Assembly (NCBI GenBank): GCA_963691705.1
Contig: OY829546.1
Coordinates: 6,086,001-6,150,000 of the forward strand
DNA length: 64,000 bases
Source: Viola odorata
Taxonomy: Eukaryota > Streptophyta > Magnoliopsida > Malpighiales > Violaceae
Direction: 5' to 3'
Part shown: positions 12,720-24,399 of the stretch, piece by piece
Layout of the letters: each line of letters opens with the position of its first letter
How positions within the stretch are numbered: position 1 is the first letter of the stretch
Made by a program: the position numbers and the translations under genes
The notes under the pieces: generated by a model
Databases searched by the model: none
What the model was told of the DNA's origin: nothing
The model's input: the letters and a program-made list of their open reading frames with translations, nothing else

Positions 12720-13900
12720 AATTAATTAATTGAGTTAGTAAACATTGCGTGTAATGTATACATTTATTCGTAAAACATATTAATTAATAAAATTTATTCA
12801 AACTTAATTCACAAATTAATTAATTAGGAAAATGATTGAATTTCTTTTTCAAAAGCTACAAATGGTTGGTGTACATGTTAATCACGTCTAGACGAATCAT
12901 CACATATTCTTTTATTATTATTACAATTAATAGAAAGTAATAATATTAGTGGGTGGGTGTTCTTGATTCAAACACCAAAAGTAATATGATTAGGTCAATT
13001 TTAGTGTGTTGACTGCCCTTGCAATTTCATGGTAATTGAGAAAGGCGCTTACCATCTCTAATCAACACATAAGGTCGTATAACCTCATTAGTACCATTAA
13101 GAAGTTAGTACTTGCCAATGCAAGATTAATGTTTCTTTAATCACAGAGAAAAATGTGATTAAAAGACTCGAATTCTAAACTTATAGTTCTTCCTATTTTA
13201 TAAAATCTAACTTAAAATTATGAGCTCATATATAAAAAATTCATATGAAAGTATGTTAATGCAAAATTAGTTTAATGAATTGTAAAACAAACATATTATG
13301 TAGCTGATGGACTGCCCAATCTAGGGTTTTGACCTCCTCACATTACTTTTGGTTCTTTTTTCCCTCCTCATTGTGCGCTTTTAAATTTCTTAGTACACGT
13401 ATTTCATTCTTGTGGATTATTTCAACGTAATTGCCTTGGTTTTTCCCTTGCATCAAAAAAATAAAATAATTGAATACTTGCAAATTCTTTTCAATATTTA
13501 CTAGACAAATTAAAGGAGAGAAAACAATTAATAAATGTAAATAAAATGTAAGTTTTTGACGCAAATAGGAATGTAAATAAACCAATTCAAACTCGAGACT
13601 TTATTTTCTAATTAATATTAAAAATTATTTAAACTCCAAATTAAGTTCAAATTTTGTATTTGAGTCAACGCAAACGAGGACATTTTCAAGGGACAATTCA
13701 CTTACCACAATCATAGATATATAGATTCCTCGTAATTTAATAAGACAACAAAGAAAAAATAGCCCATATTATTTAATTTAGACATTTCCCCCACCCCCAC
13801 GCCCACCCTCTCTTTACCCCTAAACTATAGACATGAGACCACTTCTCTTCTTCCATAACATTCTCTTAATCCTCTCCCCATCTCATTCTATCCTCACCAA
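12720..13900. other. AT-rich intergenic between NYC1 and SAUR
   Basis: No gene recognised. The 80-residue minus-strand ORF near 13343-13585 is low-complexity and has no family resemblance. The C-rich tract at 13788-13820 and the CT-rich stretch to 13930 belong to the SAUR promoter and leader. Confidence 0.5.
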
Positions 13901-13955
13901 CTTATCACTCTATCAATCCATCCTTTCTTTTTAATTCTTGATATCAAAAAAGAAA

Positions 13956-14363
13956 ATGTTGAGGAAGAAGATGGTGTCTTTCAAGAAACTTGCCAAGAAA
14001 GTGAAGGAGATTAGTAGATCATCAAGCGGTGGTGATAGCAACGATTTTAAGCAATCACATCATGAATGTTTGCTTATCAGGGAATGTCATGAGCAAGAAG
14101 ATCATGATCTGGCCGCGACCCCAACTGGGTTTTTCGCAATCTACGTAGGAGAAGAGAGGGAAAGATTTGTGGTGCCAACAAGTTTTCTTTCACACCCTCT
14201 TTTCAAGATGTTGTTGGAGAAAGCATACAATGAGTTTGGATTCCAGCAGAATAATGGGCTAATGGTTCCATGTAGTGTCGCCGCTTTTCAAGAAATTGTT
14301 AGTGCTGTTGAGTGCTCTAATGGGAAATTCGACCTTGGAAAATTGGTGGAGGAGCTCATATAG
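13956..14363 (+). CDS. SAUR family auxin-responsive protein
   Basis: Intronless 135-residue protein. SAURs bind and inhibit PP2C.D phosphatases, which activates plasma-membrane H+-ATPases and promotes cell expansion. The first ATG in frame (MLRKKMVSFKKLAKK) gives a basic N-terminal helix. The conserved SAUR core is at about residues 55-120: GFFAIYVGEERERFVVPTSF, then HPLFKMLLEKAYNEFGF and the later PCSVAAFQEIV block. The basic N-terminal extension resembles the SAUR36/71/72-type subgroup, but I cannot assign an orthologue. No neighbouring SAUR copies are in the window, although SAURs often sit in tandem. AT-rich sequence downstream to about 14640 is probably the 3' UTR. Confidence 0.92.
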   Translation: MLRKKMVSFKKLAKKVKEISRSSSGGDSNDFKQSHHECLLIRECHEQEDHDLAATPTGFFAIYVGEERERFVVPTSFLSHPLFKMLLEKAYNEFGFQQNNGLMVPCSVAAFQEIVSAVECSNGKFDLGKLVEELI

Positions 14364-15703
14364 AGAAACCGAAGACAGGCATCTGCTTAATGGTTGGCTA
14401 ATTAATCCTGTTATTGTTAATTAATTATTATTCTTACAAGTTTTTAGTTTGTAGCTAGCTTAGGTGGAAATCTAGGAATGATAGCAGTTTGTTCCGAGGA
14501 AGTGGTTTCCTTCGAGAATGTTTGTCTTGTTAATTACATTGTAGTAGTCTAGTAGATGGTGCAGAATGCCCAAACTACTGTTCAATTTTTTTCTATAATT
14601 TGAAAGCTATAGTGGTTGATAGGCTACCATCATTTTGTTCATATATCTCCCCCTTTTTCTTGTTTCACAACTCGTATTTATAATACCGATAGGTCAGAAT
14701 GTAATACCCGAAATTATGTGCTAATTTAATCACAAAATACATTTAAATTCTACCAAAAATTATAATATTTAGAAAAGTAAAAAAAAACAACAAATATTGT
14801 GATTAAACTCGAAAATTTCTTACATATTTTTTTACGAAAGATCAAACCATATATAATTCTCATAAATATTTTATTCCACAATTCACAGCAATAATAATTA
14901 TATAATTTCAAATTATCACATGAAAAACAAATTAGAGTTTCATAATCTACCGTTTCCACAAATTATTCACATCATTATTTAATCACGCTGTAAGCTGTTT
15001 TAGACAATATCATGCTCCACTTATTGTTGTTTATCACTTAAAAGTCAAATGCAACCTTCGTGTGTACTCTCATGGTCTGCTATATTAACCATGAACTCAA
15101 CCCTTAGGACTGTTCTTAAAATCAACATTAGGAAAAATGAAGGGTTCGTGGGAAGATTCATGCCCTTGAGGTTACCCACGAAGAGAACAGTTTTCAACCT
15201 ATTTTCTCAATTCCAATTTTTATTTGCAATCCAAAAATAATACACAATCAACATCAAACTATTACTATTACCATGTACGAGTATAATGCAAGGTTCTGAA
15301 ATTAACATGTTTTTTCGTATGAAAAAATCAAAGATTCGATCTGATTAAGAATGAGATTTATAGATTTTAATCATCTTTGTAGCATATAAATATTCTGATT
15401 GAAGAAGTCAATAATATCTGGAAGCTAATTCACGTCCGCTGGAAACAAAAACAATGAATGGTCCGGCACAAGTCGGCCGAAAGATCGGTTTATCCCATGC
15501 TCATAACATCTTTCACTAAAAGGAGCAATTTTTTTATTTCTCAATGGAAAAAAAGAAAAGAAAATACATTATACATTTTACTTTTCTTTTCCAGGAGTAA
15601 CCTTTTGGGATAGTGAATCCATCTAGCCCTTGAAGTAAAATGACGGAGCGATAAAAGAAATGTTATTTCTTCATCTCCACTAGACAGTCATTTGACGAAA
15701 ATT
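14364..15703. other. AT-rich intergenic
   Basis: After the SAUR 3' UTR nothing recognisable was found on either strand. Short ORFs near 14750 and 15049 have no family resemblance. The part next to 15703 should be the 3' UTR of the acyltransferase on the minus strand. Confidence 0.5.
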
Positions 15704-18700
15704 CTAGCTGTCATCACTCACCAAATTGGCACAGCCTTCCACAAGAATTCGCTTCATGTCATCAATTAACTTCTGCACTTGCTCCCTCGAATGCAATGGC
15801 GATGGATACACGAGAGCGCAATCCAACTGTCCATCGCGAATGCTGTCAAATACGGCGATGGAGGGGCCAACACCATGCACTGAAGCACACCCTACATAAT
15901 CCTCTACTCCAATCTTCGCACTCTTCGTATTAGAATCAGAGATTACCACATCCTCAAACACTGACATGAAGGCAGTTCTCAATGATGAAGATGGGGTCAA
16001 CCTTGGGTTTTCAATTGCCTTGCACATAAGGAAGTTTAAGTCGCTCATGTCAGTGAGATGCTTGTTATTGTTTTTAGCATTTGCAAAGGCTATGTAACAC
16101 CTTTTCGCTAGCTCCCATAACTCATCACTGCCAGATACATCCTGAGTGTTTAGGATTGCAGAGTGGTAAAATCCTGGAATCATCAGAGGAATGCCAGTTA
16201 AGACTGCAAGAATTTATCTTGGCCATGCTGAAATAAACATGAATTCATGATTTGAGCAAAAAGTAGGGCGTGTGTACCAGCACACTAGCCCACAACCATG
16301 GTTTTTGAGTCCAAAATCAAGATATTTCCTGTGCACAGTTCAATCCAGAGTGAATAGTGATGATATGGCATGGAGAAATCACGATATGCATCAGCGAACT
16401 CAGGACAAGTGATGCGGCAGAAGCAGAAATTGAAATGTGTCTTAAAATAATAATGAACATAATAGCCAATCACCAGCTAAAAGAAAGGTACTGACTGCTA
16501 ACTGCTTTGAAAGTAATGGTGGTTCACTAAACAAGAGATTAAACCTAAAACATGGGAAAGGGACTAGAAGAGCGGTCTAGGAAACAACATATTTAAGCAA
16601 GAGTGTAAAAAGAAACGGGAGAACAGAAAAAAGACAGAAATTTGGTACAGGTACTTGTATGTGGGGAATAGATGTCCTATGTAATCAAATAGGTTGGTCA
16701 TACATTGCTGTTTTATTGCTTTAAACTGTTGAAATGATCAGTTGCTCATTCATGCATTGCGTTGGAGGATTTGAAAGTAAGCAATTTAGTTTTCACTTTA
16801 GTCGACTACTCTTAATTCCAGCACACAATTAGATAAAGTCTTATTAGGTAAAACAAGGGAAAGCAACCAACAGTTTAAGAGCACTGACTTAGTAGCTAGC
16901 ATCATTTCATTTTTCATCCTTTTCTTCTCTTCTTTTTTTCAAAATCTGATGGGTTTAATAAAGTACATTCTCCAGCAAGTTGGTTCCAGGTTTCCAGCCA
17001 TCTCAACTCTTGTTAATAAGTTGTTTATAAGTTCCTTGCAAGTACACAAGGTCAATAAATCTGAAGAATTGTCACCTTATTCAAGGCTTTGGAAAGGAGG
17101 ATAAATTGAATAAGTGGAAAAAGCATACTGATAATTGTTAGGACATAAGTGCCACATACCAATATGGTGACTCGTAAGAACTGGGTCGAGATGTGAACGG
17201 CAGTCAACAAGGGTTACAATAGCATACTTCTCCTTTTCATAATCAGGAAGATCTTTAGTCGAATGTGCTGCAATCAAACCAGCAGCTGCTAAGGCCCCGC
17301 AAAGTTTAATACCCCTAGACTTGCAACCCTGCAACAAAAAAGTCGTAAATAAATCCTAAACCTAATTGTCAAACGTAAACATACTGGTAATTTTACTAGG
17401 TGTGAGACGGGTTGAGTATAATCACTGAAGGGAGACTTATCCTTTGCAAGAGTCATATATCTCCAATAGGAAGCATAAGACGCTCAATAATCAAAATTTA
17501 ACACCCATGCCAGATCTATTGAGCAAAATATTTCCCTTTGTAATCCTACATGACACTAGATATTGCTGCATAGCAAAACCGTAGAGGACACATGAATCAG
17601 TTGCGTGTAGCCTGTATTTTTATCCCACTGATAGATTTCCTAGAATGTTTAAGGAAATCTAACTGAAAATGCAATCAGAGAGTAAGAACCACAACCCATT
17701 TAAACAATTAGAAGCAGGAATGGCTTTCAAACTAAAACTATTAGCAGGAGTGAATGAACAATTTCATGTCCGACAAACAGCAACATAAACCACTACGGTG
17801 TTCACTATTCATGCCAAAAGAGGAGATGAAATAAGTTTCAGAGGACCACTGTCTGAATTCAGAAAAGAGTCTGCCGATCCTAATTATGCCTGGCTCCAAA
17901 CATAACCATCCCAAAGAAGTTGGTATCAAAATTAAATACCATGGACCATTCATTTTAAATGAACTGCGACACATATTGATACATTTTCCATTTACCACAA
18001 TCTGGCACCCCACTCCCATAATTACACGGAGTGATTAAGGATCTACATCTACCCTTAAAGCTCAAAACTACTGGACATCAGAGTCGCGTCCACAATTCAT
18101 GATCTAGGAATGGTAAAGAGAGGTCAAACACGGATCAAGAAACTATTTTAGTTGCTTGGTCCAGTTATGATACCCACTAAAGAAATCATCTGTTTGCCAA
18201 GTGGTAGCAATACTTATTTCTTTCACAGAAGGACCCTACACCAGCAAATATACTGTCATCTTTGAGTTGGCCCAAACTCAGGAAGAACCTTTGTCCCCTC
18301 CATATGATCTTTTTTTCTGGCTGAGTGGGGACGCTCAGTTTGGCTAATATTAATTTAGAGAAGGAAGAAAGAAATTACAATAGCTCAAAAAGCATGAAGC
18401 CGTTCAACACTTCACCTGTAAATCAAAACACAATTTCTAAAAAAGTACAATGGTATTCATATTCCTTATGATGAAGACATCTTCAGACTAATCTGCACTG
18501 GTCGGTGTCCTTCTAAAGAGTATAATTTGCTTGTATGATATAGAACAATGCTAATTGCTACTTGTTTCCACCTAGAAGTTTATTGCTGAATTGCCTTATA
18601 TATAAATTTTCTAAGAGAAATGATTGCTTGCACCTTATCTACTGTAAACCACACTTATGCATTGAAGATAGAAAAATGATACGGATCATAGAAAAGCAAA

Positions 18701-19615
18701 GCAATGTATAAGCAAAGCAATGTATATAGCAAAAAGATTTATTCACAGCACAAAAAGAATCAAGGGAAAGAAAAATCTGCAAAATTCACTTACATCAACA
18801 AGCTCCTGGGTGTCATCTTTGTTCATCCGCAGCCTCACCATTTTAGAACATCTTGTTGAATCAGCATCCAAATATTTCAAATTTGACAGCCGAAATGAAT
18901 TCAAAGAATATCCAAGCATGTCCATTCCGCGAACCCAAAATGGTTTATTACCTTTCCCGCTAGGAATCAAATCCTCAATCGCCAAATTAACCCCTTGTTC
19001 ACTCAGATTTTCCTTCTGTATCCCACCAGCATCACCGCCGCCACCGACCAACTCCAACAGCTCCCTCAGCACCGCCACGGTGGAGGTATTGTCAAAGGCG
19101 GAGTTGTGCAGCCGCAGAGCCAAAACCCATTGCGTTTCGCTCACCGTATACAGACTCACAAAGAAAACGTCGGTTTCATTTTCTAAACTCTGGTCGAGAT
19201 ACGAAGACCAAGGGTTGTTATTTAGCTCGTGTTCGAGAACGGCGTGGTGCAGGCTGATGGAGTGGCGGTCGTCGGTGCTGTCGGAGATGATTTTGAGCGT
19301 TGTTGGAAGATCAAACGGTTGGATTTGAAGGTGTGATGAGGGGGGAGTGATGTAGGAAAAGGATCTGGATGTCGGGTCGAATCGGAGCTTGGACCGGAGG
19401 AGCGGGTGAGCATTTTGGAGGTCCTGGACGGCGGCGCGGAAGACGGGGATATCGGGTTGTTTGGATAAGAGAAGGGCCAAGACAGTAATACCGGTGCCGC
19501 CGGGCACGGCTCTACACCAACTGTACTCAGTGCCGCCAACTAGTCGACACTTGGGTTCGGGTTCGGACTCCGGCTGGGACGGGTGCGGATTCGAGCCTTG
19601 CCCGCGGTCGGACAT
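15704..19615 (-). CDS. Condensation-domain-like acyltransferase (plant, uncharacterised)
   Basis: Three exons, 19615-18794, 17328-17160 and 16173-15704, give 486 residues with consistent phases and GT-AG introns. The fold appears to be the CoA-dependent acyltransferase/condensation superfamily (alcohol acetyltransferase or PapA5-like). Supporting blocks are CRAVPGGTGITVLALLL, HPLLRSKLRF, LRLHNSAFDNTSTVAVLREL, FWVRGMDMLGYSLNSFRLSN and IGFYHSAIL. The superfamily active site is HHxxxDG; here the aligned segment is HNSAFD at residues 170-175, so the second (catalytic) His seems replaced by Asn, which may mean altered chemistry or no acyl transfer. Substrate unknown. A dead paralogue lies at 29468-31241. 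Intron 1 is 1.46 kb. An ORF inside intron 2 (16285-16473) is not an exon, because exon 2 joins exon 3 directly (SHHI-GFYHS). Confidence 0.82.
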
Positions 19616-20600
19616 TGGTAGGGAGAGATTAATGATACGCGAGATTAGTGGGATTTTTATCTCTATAAATTAATTTTTAGGTGACTGTTGCGGATTTTTA
19701 GATGGGTGATAAAGTTCCATTATTACATTCCATAAATGTCCAAAGGCAATTATTGGAAGTTTGGAACTGTCGAAGCATAGATACAGTTACAGTTGATGAC
19801 ATAGGGTGGAGAAGAAGATAAGAAATCCTCTCTCTCTTTGAATGGTTTGTGATATTTGATGATAAGGAAAATGACATCGTAGCATCAAATGATAGAGATG
19901 CGGATTTTTTACAATTTTTTTGTAAGAGTTCTTTTTTCTTCGCTAATTCTCGAAAGCAATTTTTCGCTAGAAGTGTTCTTTTCCTCTTTTCAACGTTGAA
20001 GACAGTCGAGTGGAAAGCAGAATACGTCTCCCGATGTTTTGAGGTAAGTGATGGTCCTGTCGTGGGAAAGATGAGGCCCACTTATTTTGGGCCCATGCAT
20101 CTTAGGGGCCCAAGTCTTATTTATATGCGTAGATAGATCAAATGCAATTGACTCGGGGCCCATCATTTATATTTATATAAGTAAGAAGATACTCTGGTAG
20201 AATTTTTGCAACTACAAATACAATCCTTTATATGGTTTGAATGAATTTAATTTCATATAAAGAAGATAAGAAAAGAATTATATTAAATATTTTACAAACG
20301 AGAAATCTCCCGTTTGAATGAATTTAATTTTATATAAAAAAGATTAAAAAAAATCATTTTTTTCTCTCCACCCTGTATACCAGTAGTAGTATGAAAGAAA
20401 ATAATTAATATAATTAATTGCGACTAAAAAGCAACCCATTTATTTTAATATACTAAATTAGCTATTTTTGTATCTTATAATAATATAATTTTCAATATTC
20501 AAATAACTGATTTGTTAAAAATAATAGAAAAAAGAGTATTATTAGGTGCCGAATAAAAAGAGAATGAGTTGTATAACTTGTATTGTTACATTATTTTCAG
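19616..20600. other. Promoter side of the acyltransferase and AT-rich intergenic
   Basis: No gene was recognised. 19700-20080 contains short opposing ORFs without family resemblance. 20200-20600 is AT-rich. A segment around 20225-20345 contains two near copies of a short motif (GTTTGAATGAATTTAATTT followed by ATATAAA), a minor direct repeat. Confidence 0.45.
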
Positions 20601-20606
20601 GTTGAA

Positions 20607-21560
20607 ACTGGTAGGGGTGGGCATGAACCTGAAATTTCCGAATTCCGAATTTTCCGACCCAAAATTTTTGAATTTCGGTTCGGATATTTTGGATATTCGA
20701 AATTTCAAATTCGGGTATGGCATACCTAAAATTATTTCAGGTTCGGGTTCGGAATAGGTTTGGGGAAATTCGGATAATACTCTCTTTTCTCTCTTTCCTT
20801 GGGTTGGGCCGAAGCCCAACACCTCTCTTTTCTTTCTTTCCTTTCTTTCTTCGGGCAAAGCCTGCCTCTTTCTTTCTTTTTCTTTTTTCTCTTTCCTCTC
20901 TTCTTTCTTCTGTTCTCTTCACTCTCTTCTCTTTTCTATTTCCTCTCTTCTTTCTTTTCTGTTTCTCTTTTGGTTGTATTAGAGATGTATTGTGGTGGGT
21001 TGCAGTGGCAGATCTGTTGAGGTGGTGGCAGATCTATGGGTTGTGGTGGCAGATTTGTGGGTTGTGGTGGTTTGAGAGGAGATCGGATTGATGGATTAGA
21101 TTTGGTGATTGGTGGGGGAGGCGGCGATGATGATTGACAGCGGCGGTGAGTGACGCAGCGGCGATGGGCGATTGGCGGCGGCTTTGGCGGAGGCGTTGAT
21201 TGGATTTTGTGCTTCTTTTCCTGGTTTTGCTTCTTCTTCTTTTCTGATTAGATTGATGATAATAATAAGTTATTAACACGGTCCCTTTCAATTCACGAAA
21301 ATATGAGTTGGGTTTGATGGAAATTTGGGATTTGGTCGTTATCAACTGAGAAAGTTGAAACCTTTATTTCTCTTAATTTTGAAGCTACTGTTTGCTTGCT
21401 TATTATGGTCTTGTGTGGCTGCAAATTTTGTGATTTGAACCGAGCAAGTTGTTTTTATTTTGAATTGGGCAGATTTAAATTCGGAAATTTTGGGAAATTC
21501 TGGTTCGGGTAGGGAAAAAACAAATTCGGGTTCGTTTCATAATTGAAAATTTAGAGCTAT
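20607..21560. repeat. Low-complexity block with a possible hAT-type end
   Basis: Begins GTAGGGGTGGGCATGAACC, which resembles the ends of plant hAT elements. It continues with AATTTCGG-type repeats, a 200-base pyrimidine tract (20770-20970) and a GGT/GTGGTGGCAGATCT-rich stretch (21000-21080). AAATTCGG motifs reappear at 21475-21530. No matching opposite terminus or target duplication was found, so the call is only that this is repetitive, non-coding DNA. ORFs predicted here are compositional artefacts. Confidence 0.35.
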
Positions 21561-21643
21561 TTCCTAGAGCTATTTATTTCCAACGTTTTTGCTGTTTTTC
21601 AATGCGGAAAATTTATTTATTTTTGTTTCTTTTTTAATTTTAG

Positions 21644-22247
21644 GTTTATCTGCTATCCATTGGAGCTGCTTGTGGCCTCTCTTGGCCTTCCGATCGCATC
21701 ATAATTCAAGTCCTTGATGATTCAACTGACGCAACTATCAAGGTACCACCACCACCATTAATGGAAAAAACAACAAAAATACAGACATCTCCCATTCAAT
21801 TATATATAAAAAATAGAACAGCTCATTTTTTCAAATATGTTTTTTAATTTCTCCGGCTTTTCAAGTTGGAGACTAAATCGGGATTTAAAATGATAGCTTT
21901 TTTAAAATGATTTTTTTATTATCCTAACTCGAATTTCAAATTTTGCACCGGATGGATTACATTAATCTTTGATTAAATGTTGACTGGACATTGAAATGCA
22001 GGACTTGGTGGAGCTAGAATGTCAGAGATGGGCAAGCAAAGGGATTAACATAAAGTACGAGAGTAGGGAGAACAGGAATGGTTACAAAGCTGGAGCGCTT
22101 AAAGAAGGAATGAAGAAAAGCTACGGTAAGAATCGCGACCATGTTACCATTTTCGACGCTGATTTCCAGCCCGATTTCCTTTGGCGGACCATACCATTTC
22201 TTGAAAAGAACCCGGAACTTGCTCTGGTCCAGGCCCGTGGGAATTCG
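21644..22247 (+). pseudogene. Fragment of a CSLA glucomannan mannosyltransferase gene
   Basis: Two adjoining exons of a CSLA (Golgi GT2 mannan synthase) gene survive: 21644-21742 and 22002-22240, joined by a GT-AG intron in phase. They encode [15 protein letters not shown], the first catalytic aspartates in [12 protein letters not shown], then [17 protein letters not shown] and the DAD motif in [20 protein letters not shown]. The match ends at ALVQAR, where the family continues RWKFVN but this sequence reads GNS and then stops. That is about 112 of the usual roughly 530 residues. The Q/RxxRW motif and membrane helices are missing, and the first exons are not found upstream. The piece was probably moved here with or next to the AHL fragment that starts 90 bp downstream. 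Confidence 0.85.
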
Positions 22248-22330
22248 GTAATTAACTTCGCTTAAAAAATCAATTCGAATTAAATGTTAGGTTTGCATTT
22301 ATTATTAACTTCTCCATGAAGGTGACTTAG

Positions 22331-23881
22331 CAGTTAGCACGAAGTGACTTCACTCCGCATATGGTAGTTGTCAACCGAAGGGAGGTAAATTGTAACTTAT
22401 TTTAAAAAACTAAACCATATACCAATTTTAGGATCTTTACTCATTTTTTTACTCACCCATGATTTTGTTACTAAGATTCAGTCTTTTTTGCAAAATGCTA
22501 ACAAAGGTGTTTGTATCCTCTCCGCAAGTGGAGATGTTTCTGATGTTACCCTCCGCGAACCTATTTCCGGCGTTAGCATTTTACATCAGGTTTGGTTCTT
22601 GAATCTTGCTCTATCTTATCATTACCTTCAAAAAAACCTCATGTTTATATTAGGCACATACCATTGCTGGCAAGATTCTTCAATTTTTTTCTACTAAAAT
22701 TGTTCTTAGAAGTAGGTAGCGAATACTTGAATTAGATCCCATAATTCCTATAATTTTCCTTCGCAAGAAAATAATAATGTTAATAATAACAGTAAGTTTT
22801 TCAAGACTCCACAAATTTGTTTTCTACTTTTTGCAGGACAATTTGAAAAACTTATTATTATTATTTTCCCCTACTAAGGAAAATTATAGGAATTATGGGA
22901 TCTAATTCAACCATTCGCTACCTACTTCTAAGAACAATTTTAATGGAAAAAAAAATTGAAGAATCTCGAAGGAATGTTATGTGCCAAACATAAACATGAG
23001 GTTTTCGTGAAGCGAATGATAAGATAGAGCAAGATTCAAGAACCAGTTTGCCGGCGGTTCCAGCAACAGTTTACTACTCCCATGTCTCTTGTATCTGAAA
23101 GTGAAATGCTCTCTGTTAAGTTTTAGAAGATAACGTTTGTATTGAAAAAAATTGGTGCGAAAAATAACTAGCCATGCACATCTTCGCCTCTAGATGCAAG
23201 TTTGGCTGAAGGTTCCTACAATTAGCTGTCAAAATACAGAATGTTTAGATCGTAAGGTGTGCTTGGAAACTAAAATTCTACAGAAGAAAGTTCCTTACTT
23301 ACCTGTACAGCACTTGCCGCCAACAAGGAACTAGTAATAGTTCCACCTATCACTCCGCAATCACTGTCAGCTAGTGAAACTCTTAGTTCAGAACCATTAT
23401 TCGAGGATAGACCATTCCAGAGTCAAAATGCAAAAGATCCCCTGCGAAGGAAAATTATAGGAATTATGGATCTAATTTAACTATTCGCTACCTAGCTAAT
23501 GATAAGATAGAAACCTTACATGAGGTTTCTATCTTATCATTAGCTAGGTAGCGAATAGTTAAATTAGATCCATAATTCCTATAATTTATTCCTATAATTT
23601 TCCTCCTATAATTTTCCTTCGCAGGGGATCTTTTGCATTTTGATTCTGGAATGGTCTATCCTATCCTCGAATAATGGTTCTGAACTAAGAGTTTCACTAG
23701 CTGACAGTGATTGCAGAGTGATAGGTGGAACTGTTACTAGTTCCTTGTTGGCGGCAAGTCCTGTACAGGTAAGTAAGGAACTTTCTTCTGTAGAATTTTA
23801 GTTTCCAACCACACCTTACGATCTAAACATTCTGTATTTTGACAGCTAATTGTAGGAACCTTCAGCCAAACTTGCATCTAG
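22331..23881 (+). pseudogene. Truncated AHL (AT-hook nuclear-localised) gene fragment
   Basis: Four exon-like pieces of the PPC/DUF296 domain of an AHL chromatin protein occur in order with intact splice signals: A 22331-22384 (SDFTPHMVVVNRRE), B 22482-22589 (NKGVCILSASGDVSDVTL), C 23625-23768 (LRVSLADSDCRVIGG, then LLAASPVQ) and D 23846-23881 (LIVGTFSQTCI then stop). No AT-hook exon was found upstream. Between B and C lies about 1 kb containing an inverted copy of C, D and flanking introns, so the predicted intron 3 (22590-23624) carries antisense sequence to its own downstream exons. A further tail-like exon with stop at 24029-24031 is also present after an acceptor near 23977. The fragment could be spliced but cannot make a full AHL protein. 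Family assignment rests on motif recognition. Confidence 0.75.
22593..23045. repeat. Inverted repeat 1 (AHL intron-3 sequence)
   Basis: Left arm 22593-22804 and right arm 22843-23045 are imperfect reverse complements of about 205 bp, with small indels, around a 38-base loop. The left arm is the start and middle of the AHL intron downstream of exon B. The arms share the segment GAAAATTATAGGAATTATGG with inverted repeat 2, so all four arms derive from the same intron. Confidence 0.85.
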
Positions 23882-24029
23882 AGGCGAAGATGTGCATGGT
23901 TAGTTATTTTTCGCACCAATTTTTTTCAATACAAACGTTATCTTCTAAAACTTAACAGAGAGCATTTCACTTTCAGATACAAGAGACATGGGAGTAGTAA
24001 ACTGTTGCTGGAACCGCCGGCAAACCGGT
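23042..24029. repeat. Inverted repeat 2: near-perfect ~480-bp palindrome of AHL exons
   Basis: Left arm 23042-23516 and right arm 23523-24029 are reverse complements with a 6-base spacer. The few differences seen are a handful of substitutions, a 5-base insertion and a 29-base expansion of a CCTATAATTTT motif in the right arm. The right arm reads sense AHL exons C, D and a tail; the left arm is the antisense copy with two amino-acid-changing differences (R to G in DCRVIGG, P to A in AASPVQ) and a frameshift. Transcription would give a long perfect-stem hairpin. Confidence 0.92.
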
Positions 24030-24399
24030 GATTTTTTGTTCTGAAGATTGATCCATTGGAATCCTAAGAATCAGATTCTTAGAACACCCAAAACTCAATA
24101 AGAAAGAAAAGTGACAGAAAAATTGTAGGCGCACTAGAATGAATGCAATTGATGAGTCTACAACTTTTTAAGAACTAAAATTTGCGTAGGAAGGAAAGGG
24201 CTCTTAGTTTGTACCATTTCAGACCGTATTCCAATTCTTGCCGTGCACTATGTATGATAGTATAATATAAAAAAAGAAAAATTCAAAACCCCATTGGGCC
24301 ATTTCTTTTTCCACAGGCCCAATGGCCAACATCTGACAAAAGATTGTAAAGATCCGCTTAGCCCATTGGGCCATTGTTTTAACAGATTGTAAAGATCCG

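Noticed and set aside
16285..16473. 62-residue minus ORF inside the acyltransferase gene
   Set aside because: Exon 2 joins exon 3 in phase with the family's continuous SHHIGFYHS; an exon here would break it. No family resemblance.
18720..19328. 202-residue plus-strand ORF over the acyltransferase
   Set aside because: Antisense shadow of a conserved coding exon.
20569..21345. Several ORFs on both strands in the pyrimidine- and GGT-rich block
   Set aside because: Composition-driven, Lys/Arg/Glu- or Phe/Leu/Ser-rich, with no conserved motif.
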